A stretch of DNA of 64,000 bases from Calonectria ilicicola (Eukaryota; Ascomycota; Sordariomycetes; Hypocreales; Nectriaceae): the NCBI GenBank assembly GCA_020809705.1, contig CP085826.1, positions 3,534,001 to 3,598,000 of the forward strand, given 5' to 3'. Below are positions 56,101 to 64,000 of the stretch, one piece after another (position 1 is the stretch's first letter; each line of letters begins with the position of its first letter). Below the pieces are notes generated by a model. That model did not search any database. It saw only the letters and a program-made list of their open reading frames with translations, and had not been told where the DNA came from. The position numbers were made by a program, and so were the translations under genes.

Positions 56101-59100
56101 GGTGGAGCGCGAGGTATGTGGTTGCTGTGCGGTGTCGCGCTGGGAGCTGGAGGCGTCCAGGGTATAAGTAGGCGAGGGAGCCAGCGACAGTTCGTGCCAG
56201 GAAAGGAAGCAGCCTGCGTGTTTCGGGACGTGACAGCGATGTCTTAGATCTAGTCGGCGTCACTCGAAGCTGCACTGGTGCTGGGGGGAGGGTGGAGGGT
56301 GCGATTAGAGTTGTCGGCCAACGTCGAGCAGCGCTGAAGAAATGTTAAACAAGACAGCGCGCGGCGTCGTCGCTGAGGGGATCAGGTCAATCGACTGGCG
56401 ATTTTGCCCAAAAACGTCGTGATTTGAGAAAAAAATGAGGTGGCCAGCAGAGGTGGGTTTAGCGACGGGTTGAGTGGTGAATTATCAATCGACGCGCGAC
56501 AAGGTGATGTAAGGAAAGCCAGCGGTAATCGCGAAGACCCGGGGTAGTTGGAGCCGTGTGAACGGGTTTTTCTTTTTTTTTTCAAGGGCAAAACGGACAA
56601 GGAAATCGTGTCGTGCTTCTTCATAGACTCGTGGTCGTCTTGTCGTTGGTTGTCGTGTATCCTTACCGGTTGAGTGGTCCGGTCGCAAAAAAACGTAGTG
56701 TTTACTCTGGCGCGCGCCTTGTCGCAGTTGTTGTGAGTTGACAACCGGCTAGGTCTCACACGCGGCAGCCGACGAAAAGAAGTGGGCAAATAAAAAAAGA
56801 GAAAAAGAAAAACCAATTCAACACTTCAACTCAACTCAACTCAAGTCACCCAGCCGCGGAACGGCACACAGGCACAGGGGCACGGGGCAAAGGGGGATAG
56901 GGGAGGATGGGCGCAAACGAGGGACTGGAATGGGGAAAAAGGTGAGGAAGAGGAGATCGAGATGGGAGGGTGTGCCGGGTGTGCCGTGGTATGTATGCTG
57001 GCTGCTGGGTGCTTCCCAGTGGCAGGCGGCTCGCTCACCACCACCCAGGTGAGGACGGGAGGGTCACGTCCACTGTTTGGGGCGCTGTCTGTCGCTGTTC
57101 GCTGGCCCCGGTAGCGCACTACTGCCCAGTCCAGGGCCTGTCCAGGGCCCCGTCGCAAGGGCCGTCCTGGTGGGCCAACAACGAGCGGGTGGCGCGAACC
57201 CTACCGGCTTGTAAAAAGGTACCTGGAGTACTTGCCGTGCTTCGCCTGGGGCTTTTCAGTGGCTCACCAGGCCTGCAAGACTGGGGCTCTCAGGTGGAGG
57301 GTGGAGCTGCGAGCCCCCATGTGCTTCGCTGTCGCACCTGTACCGCCAGGTACTTCGGCAGGTACCACACACCTTCACCTGGACCTATCCTCTCCCCCCC
57401 TTCCCCCTACAAGCCCCCCAACATGTGCAGCGAGCTAGCGCGCACGCCCTTGACAAGAGCCCACTCCGGCAGCGCCCGTCGCAAGAGACGATCAATCGGC
57501 GGTCAGTCGTTCGGCGGACACGTTTGACCATAGCTGTCAAGGCAGGGTGCCGTCGGCCACCAGCAGCAATCACGCAGCAGGGGTCCTTCATGTAGAGGCA
57601 GTGATGATTGCGGGCAGGATTGGCCTGGATTTGATGAGCACACGTCTGGCTTGGTCTCTGGACCAAAATGGTCCCTGGGAGGAGCTGGGCCGTCCAGATG
57701 GGGGATAGGCACGAGGCGGTGGAATGCACAGCTCAACGACGGGAGTGACAGTCTGAGTCAATCTGGAGTAGTAGCGCAAGAATAGTACCAAAATATTCCT
57801 GCCCATCGGACCTGCGCATCGACAAATCTGTCACCAGGTGCCCCTCCTCTCTTGGCTCCTCGCCTCTAGGGTGGTTGTGCTGTGATTTACAATACATGTC
57901 GATGCAACACAATGTTCCGTCTGGGACGACCCTGGATAAGATGAATTGCACCTACATCCCGCATTCTGCAACGCTGCAGCTGTCCTCCGGGACTTCTGGC
58001 TAATAACCCAAGCATTCTGTGCCTCGACTAGGGAATAGGCAGTGGGCAGCTTGCTCGGGGTCTCGCATACGCATATGCGTGGGACGGGACAATGTGCGTG
58101 GGAACGGCTGTGGGAGTGGCCGCGGGATGCACCACGACAGCCCGGAAGCTGCATCCCCCAGACACGCAGATGGGACCTCCTCTCTTCAATTGATGATGCA
58201 TCCACATCCACACGCCCCTAGCACCAGCCATGCTTGACACACAATACAGACTATACGTAGCTCTCCCCTGGACCAGTGGCTCGACAAGCCCGCAGACAGC
58301 AACAGACGCGTCAAATGGGGTCAAGACGCGGCCACAGCTCCATCCAACCAGTGGCTCCCATTGTTATGATTGACAGTGAGACAAGAGGTTCCAAAACCAG
58401 CACAGATATTCCCCAACATGCCATGTCACGACCACGTAGCTCCCCATTGGGCACTGCTGGTACATGGCGCCAGCAATGGCCAACTACGTAGCCTACGACC
58501 CAGGCGAGCGGTGTTGCTTCGCAAGAGGGCGAGAGCTGGCCTGGTGGGCCCTCTTGGTGCTTGACTTGTTCGAGATGGAATTAGGCGCCATGGGCAAAGG
58601 TTGAGCTTGGCCGCGGTCTACGGCCGCAGCCACCGGGGCGCCAGGCGGCAGAAGCAAGCATCCCAAGAGCCCCCTCACCGAGAGCAGTATCAATTGTGTG
58701 AAAAGCGGGAGGTTGGCTTCCAAAAGGCCGTAATTATCGGCCCTAGCACCTTCATCTCCCCGTTGGCGTGAGGGTGGTGGGTGGCGGCGCAGATGCAACC
58801 CAGCGGCAGCCGAGAGGGAAAAAACGCCGGCCCCGGGTGCGAACGTGTAAGGGCAGCAGAGCCTGCAATTGGCAGCGGCCCGGAAGGGGACGGCTTACAA
58901 GTGAGGGGTTGGCCATGGTCAATACAAAGCCCGCGGCGACAAACGCGGGTCGATTGCTTCAACACGACAATAGAGTTTAATCCCGGGCTTGTCAGACTTT
59001 TTTCAACAAGTCTGTTTACAATTTCACAATGGCTTTATCACCCGTCAGCCCTAGTTTGAACAATTTTGCGAGAAAAACAACAAGAGGGGAAAAAATGTGT

Positions 59101-61338
59101 GCGGTTTCAAGACGCGTGGTGGTGGAGAACGCGAAAAATACACGCATGGACGCGTTGTCTGTGGCCAGTCAAAAATGGCATGTCACACAAGCACTGTCAT
59201 TTTTCCCTACAATTATCCCTCGCTCTAATCCAACCCCATCCCATGTACCCATCCGTACGACACGAGCTGCTCGTGACCCTTCTCGGGGGGTTTTGAAGAG
59301 CCTTGATATTAAAAACTTCCATTGCGTTGTTTGAAAACGGTGGGGATCTATATATTTATATTGAGCCGGTAGTGGTTGTGTTTCGTTGTATAAGGGTTTT
59401 TGCGTTGGGGTCCGAGCTGGCGTTAATTGCCCTTCAATCGTTCGTCAAGGCTGGAGGGCTTTTTTTCTTTTTTTGGGCCCTTTAGGCTCGGGTCGGGGAC
59501 CTGGAGCTAATTCCTCTGCTCGCCCCAAAAAATCGAAACGTGAGCAAGTTGACCGGGGACTTTATCGGACAGGGGGAGCCAAAGGGGTAAGTGAATAAAG
59601 TAAGTAAGTGATGGTCCAATACCAAAGCCATCCTGACCCCAGTCATTTGCTGCCGATGTGGATGCTGTATGGCTTGGCTGGCCTGCTTTGCTTTCTTGCT
59701 TAGGCGCCTTGCCCACCAACCAAGCCCATATGCAACCCTAGAGCCCAAAGCAAGCCTCGGTCAGCTCGACGTCAGGCTTGCATCTCCATTTTCATCACTA
59801 CCAGTCCTGCAACGGCATTGGATCGTGAGCTGTTATTGCCAGTGTCAACCCATCAAACGACGCCGCTATCTGCAATTGCGCGCACTTGAGGCCCAACCCC
59901 AAATGCCATGTATGTACACGTCCAAGACGCTAGAGACAAAATAGAGAGACATGCGGTGAGGCCGTTTGACCACGAGCACTTCGATGAACTCGATGGCCGT
60001 GCTCGGTGCTACCGTGGGACCATCTGACCGCGAACCGACGAATCCTGTATCACCCCTGCATCGTGACAAGAAAGTTGTAAGTATCTTCACGATTGCCTTT
60101 GTATTTTGTATTTTTTTCTTTTTTTTTCGCCAATCCCTGGGATTCATGGTTCAAGGGCTTTCTCTCGACAGGGCCATGGAAACATTCGTACATGGAACAG
60201 GGGGGCTACAGTAGCCGCTACGGAGAGAAGGTCGTGTGCCGATCACGCCTAGCCAGCACTAGTCGACTATCCATGTTCCATGTCTCCAATCTATACCTCC
60301 AGCCATGGTCAATCGTCTTAGCGGTATCACGGCCGTCAGACATGTCTGCGTATCGCATGTATTGCCAGGCCCAAGGAGTGACATGCTCTGATCGTCTTTT
60401 GATGTCACCCACCCTCCTTTCTTGCTGTTGATCGCAGACATGCAACGGTTGAGCATGGGTGTGGCAAATGCCAGGGTCTCGCGAGCGAGGGCGAGGGAGA
60501 GAACAAGCTTGTCGCATTCCCCAGTGAGGGCCGCTTACAGCGGTCGCTTTGTTTGAATCTCGATGCGCCGGGCTATCCTATCATAATCGCGCTTGGTCTT
60601 GTGCATTTCTGGGGACCGTGACGTCGTGCCCGTCATGGCTACATAATTGTACAGTTATGCGACCGGCCGGTCTCATCGCGGCGGAAATGCGCTGCGTTTC
60701 AAAGTGCTTGCTGGAGTCGCGACTCTTTTTTTGGGGCCCGGCGCACCAAGCTCAAAGGCACATACTTTTTGTCAGTAGCTCGCATATACACACTCGCACA
60801 CACTCAGACTCAGTGGCATCAAGCCAGTCGTTCCCCTTTTTTTTTTTTCTTTTCCTTCCGCCACATCGCGTGGCTTCCCACGCAAGCCTCGGCGCCGCCC
60901 CGAAGTCAGCTTTATTTACTTTCACCTCTGTTGTTTATTTGTTTTGTTTTCTTGTTTTGATAGGTGGATACGGCTCACCGAGTAACTAGCACTGGTGAGA
61001 TCAGATCCAGCGCGGAGGGACTCGCGTGTGACGCAGATGCGTTGGCTCCGAATGCACACTCACTGGCGTGTGCATTCCTGCCTCCTTTTCCGACAGCACA
61101 GGCGCTGGTTGGGCTAAGACTGCGCAGCATTGGGGCTAAGGTAGGGTCCCATAGGCCCAGGAGCTGAGCTGCTGGGGGATCAACAGTGGTACCGCTGCTG
61201 CCCCCGCCGCCCTATGCCACGGCGTGAGGCGAGGCGAGGTGCGTCAATTATCATGTCATGTCACCATGGCTTCCCGTCGGGCAGCTCCTGGGAGGCGGGG
61301 GCCGGGGGCGTAGATTGTCAGCCCGCAGCGTGAACCCG

Positions 61339-61391
<53 letters not shown>

Positions 61392-62903
61392 GATTTTCGG
61401 AGATGCTCTGATACAGGTCTAGAACAGTGATCATCATTGATGGGCGGAAACCATGAACCAAGGTCCTGTGGCGACTCACACTGCGGCGGTGCCTTGCCCT
61501 CCCGGAGGCACATCCCGGTTGCCTGTCATCCGGAGTCCGGGTGTGACTGAGACATACAGGACGGACACGCAGGTACCTCGCTCAGAAGCACTCAGGCCCT
61601 CAACAGTGGCCGCACCATCTGCCAGCGCACATGCTGGGTCTCCATTTCAGGTCGTTACATAGGTCGCCAGATCCATCTGGGTTCGCCGTGACGTACTTGT
61701 TGTTGGTGCTGGCGAATTGGGTTGCTGCCACGAGGAGAGGCCGGATTTCAAGACCTAGCTAGGCACATGCCTTTTTTCTTTTTTTGGTCTTTTTGTCTTT
61801 CCCCTCCCCCAAATGGTAATCTACATATGCCTTGGTATAAAAAAAAAACTTGTTATGTGGCCAACCTTCGCGAACCAGCATTGCGGTGGTTGTACTGATT
61901 GACTCGAGGGCTCGTTGACTGGACGTCATGACTGACCTCAGCCAGCCGCTTGGGTGCCATGAAACCATCCCGATCGGTTGGCTTTATGGGGATCGGCCAG
62001 TCAACTCACAGCCGTTGCTTGCAGCCCATTTTTTCAGCTACAATATCACAGCGTAGCGGCGTGCTAGTCCGGACTCGAGGTATGCTGTGGCATGGTGATC
62101 GTGTGCGCTGTTTCCCAAATGGTAAAAAAAAAAAAAATCAGCCCTTATTTGTCTGGATGCGTGCGAGCCCGGTCAACGTAATAGACACATGTTCATGCAA
62201 CATCGTTTTGCCTCCCCCGCAGGCTGTCTGGCGGAATGCAGTCTCATCGGCCCTTGGGTTTGCAATCGGGCCTTAGCACCTTTCTCGATGCGAAAAAGGG
62301 TCGTGGTAGCGGCGACCGCGGCGGCATCTTGCATCCACACACATACATGCTGGGTTCCATCTGTGAGGCCCGCCGGCCGGGTCTTTGCTGGGCATATGTA
62401 CGCAGACCGCCGCCGATGGGTCCAATCGCCTAGCAGGCATCTGTATGCCCGCCGCAAGTCATCGGTGCAGACACTGATTAAGGCCACGCGACTGCTGGGA
62501 TTGCCCCAAATGGATTACATGTAAATGGAGCCAATTATCCGTAGTCCATGTTCAAATGGGTTTTCGTCGTCCCCGGAATGGCCCCGTAAAAATGCCAATA
62601 GTGCCCAGTTCAGCTCAGCCAGTTCGCGGCCCCGCCTCCGTCCCGGGACCGCTGCCAAGCCCTATTCGCGGGATGACACAAGGCCCAAACATCCATTCCA
62701 ACCAAGAAAGTTGAGTTGGAGATCGCACACTCAGCTCCTGCAACCATCTCCGCCGCGCTGCGCTCCTTGGACTAGAGGAGTCGTTTATAAAAGAGAGGTC
62801 GTCGCCCGTGTTGATAAGCGTGGTATCCTTCATCATTTCCATTCTGTCCGTGTTTTCATATCTTATCAACTTTTTATCAAGCCACAGCAAGTAAATCTCC
62901 ACC
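56101..62903. other. 6.8-kb region with no recognisable gene
   Basis: The longest gap here. It holds the divergent promoters of the 633-aa gene and of the RTG2-like gene. Open frames of up to about 185 codons (56970-57527) overlap on several strands and have repetitive, proline/arginine-rich shadows without domains. Contents include a (GT)25 run at 61341-61390, T-rich runs (59461-59475, 60107-60127, 60838-60850) and a CT/CA leader before 62904. Promoter or non-coding RNA content is possible but cannot be shown. Confidence 0.55.
61341..61390. repeat. (GT)25 microsatellite
   Basis: An uninterrupted 50-nt GT run in non-coding sequence, likely polymorphic between strains and usable as a marker. 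Confidence 0.97.
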
Positions 62904-64000
62904 ATGGCCCCCGCTCCTCCTCTAGATATCATCACTCTCGACAACATCGAAGAGAAGCTCACGAAGGTGGATCTCAATGCACCTAATCAACTATGGGCTA
63001 TCGTTGATATGGGAAGGTCGGTTTCTCTCTCGAATTCTCCCCTGCACCATCTCTCCTCGTAGCTAACATGCAAGTGTAGCAATGGCATCCGCTTCTCCAT
63101 CACCGATTTGAAAGCACCCCATACTCGTCTCCTCACTCCCGTCTATGCGGACCGGGCAGACATCTCTTTGGTTAAGAAAGGTGAGATGAAGGATGGCAAG
63201 AGATTCTTTCCCAAGAAGGTTATCCAAGAGGTCGCGGAAGCCATCGGGCGCTTCAACCATATTGCCGTCAAATTTGACGTCCCATCAGACCAGGTCATGC
63301 TGTTCGCCACTGAGGCCACACGCTCAGCCAGCAATGGTGGAGATCTTGTTGATGCAATCAAGAAGGAAGCTCCCAATATCAGGGTGAGCATTCTGGATCC
63401 CAAAGTAGAGACGCTTTGCGGTGCCATCATGGGTTCGCGAAGTGGTCTCGTCGATGTCAAGGACGGCGCCTTGTTCCTAGACCTTGGTGGCGGCAGCGTT
63501 CAGATGGCTTGGGTGGACACCTCAGTGCCAAACTACGAAATGTTGGCCGCTGAGAATGGCGTCAGCATGCCATATGGTGCTGCTGCCGTAACACAGATGC
63601 TTAAGAAGCTCGAGGAGGATAAGAAGAAAAAGGATGACGATATTGTGCGAATTGCAGAGATTGATGCAAGCTTCCAAGACAAGTTTGTTGAGCTCTGCAA
63701 CAAGACCCCTAAGCTGAACGCCATCAGACATTCGTACCTCAACGGAGACAAGCACGCCAAGATAGATCTCTACATGTGCGGAGGTGGATTCCGTGGATAC
63801 GGCAGCATGTTGATGCACAACGACGACGCAAGCCCCTACCCTATACCATCCATCAATGGGTACACAGCACCAGGGAAACTCTTCAAGGATGTGGATAAGA
63901 TGCTTAAGGTAAACGAGAAGGAGAAAGACAAGAAGATCTTTGGCATGTCCAAGAGCCGGCGCGAACAGTTCCAGGCCATCGCCGTGGTGATTAATGCCGT
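62904..64000 (+). CDS. rtg2: RTG2-like Ppx/GppA family protein, 3' end cut by window
   Basis: Exon 1 (62904-63016) and exon 2 (63080 to beyond the window) give 344 codons plus two bases in frame, no stop. The N-terminus has the phosphate-1 loop VDMGSNGIRFSITD with Asp35, Gly37, Ser38 and Gly40, split by the intron (GGA-AG|C). A second phosphate loop is LDLGGGSVQM. Further landmarks are FATEATRSASNGGDLVDAIKKEA, SILDPKVETLCGAIMGSRSGLVDVKDG and MCGGGFRGYG. This is the Ppx/GppA fold; the fungal retrograde regulator Rtg2 belongs to it and relays mitochondrial state to the nucleus. The ATG at 62904 has an ACCATGG context. The donor GTCGGT is unusual but required to keep frame and the GSNG motif. 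Catalytic activity cannot be judged. Confidence 0.9.

Noticed and set aside
60549..60989. 146-codon plus-strand frame in the 6.8-kb gap
   Set aside because: It contains a Phe run from a poly-T tract and no coherent coding signal.

Overview
The window is a stretch of filamentous ascomycete chromosome, most likely from a Sordariomycete and possibly Hypocreales. The evidence is short GT-AG introns (about 48-235 nt, with CTAAC-type branch sites), pyrimidine- or CA-rich leaders ahead of ATGs, a CYP51B-type sterol demethylase, a PTH11/rhodopsin-like membrane protein, a Pro/Gln/Tyr-rich annexin and a fungal PL4 rhamnogalacturonan lyase. I see no prophage, CRISPR array or bacterial operon. Exon joins were worked out by hand from splice motifs and reading frame. 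Several genes are split, and two run off the window edges with open frames.

Layout: 0-3.2 kb holds a DUF3074/START-like gene cut by the left edge and CYP51, both on minus. 3.2-7 kb is the long CYP51 upstream region, with an SRE-like box and a 541-bp nested fold-back repeat. 7-16 kb is a conserved housekeeping block: a tail-anchored membrane protein, a nucleolin/Nsr1-like protein divergent from a complex I PDSW/NDUFB10 subunit, mitochondrial ribosomal protein mL54, and verprolin/WIP. 17-19 kb carries a tandem pair of diverged small orphan paralogues, the most lineage-specific coding feature here. 19-28.6 kb holds a mitochondrial membrane protein of unknown role, a five-exon rhodopsin-like receptor gene, a secreted alpha/beta hydrolase and two orphans. 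29-42 kb holds a 706-aa coiled-coil protein, a short-chain dehydrogenase, a rhamnogalacturonan lyase, a small single-pass membrane protein and a secreted Ser/Thr-rich wall-type protein. 43-49 kb holds an annexin and a protein with two zinc-finger-like modules. 51-56 kb holds a BTB/POZ protein and a 633-aa unknown. A 6.8-kb stretch without a recognisable gene follows, and the window ends inside an RTG2-like Ppx/GppA protein.

The genes do not form an obvious metabolic cluster. Housekeeping genes (ribosome biogenesis, complex I, mitoribosome, actin, sterol synthesis, retrograde signalling) are interspersed with environment-facing genes (receptor-like protein, secreted hydrolase, pectin lyase, Ser/Thr-rich secreted protein). 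I found no clear new multi-gene system. The best leads are the orphan paralogue pair, the fold-back repeat, the repeated zinc-finger-like module exposed only after removing an in-frame intron, and a few palindromic intergenic sites.
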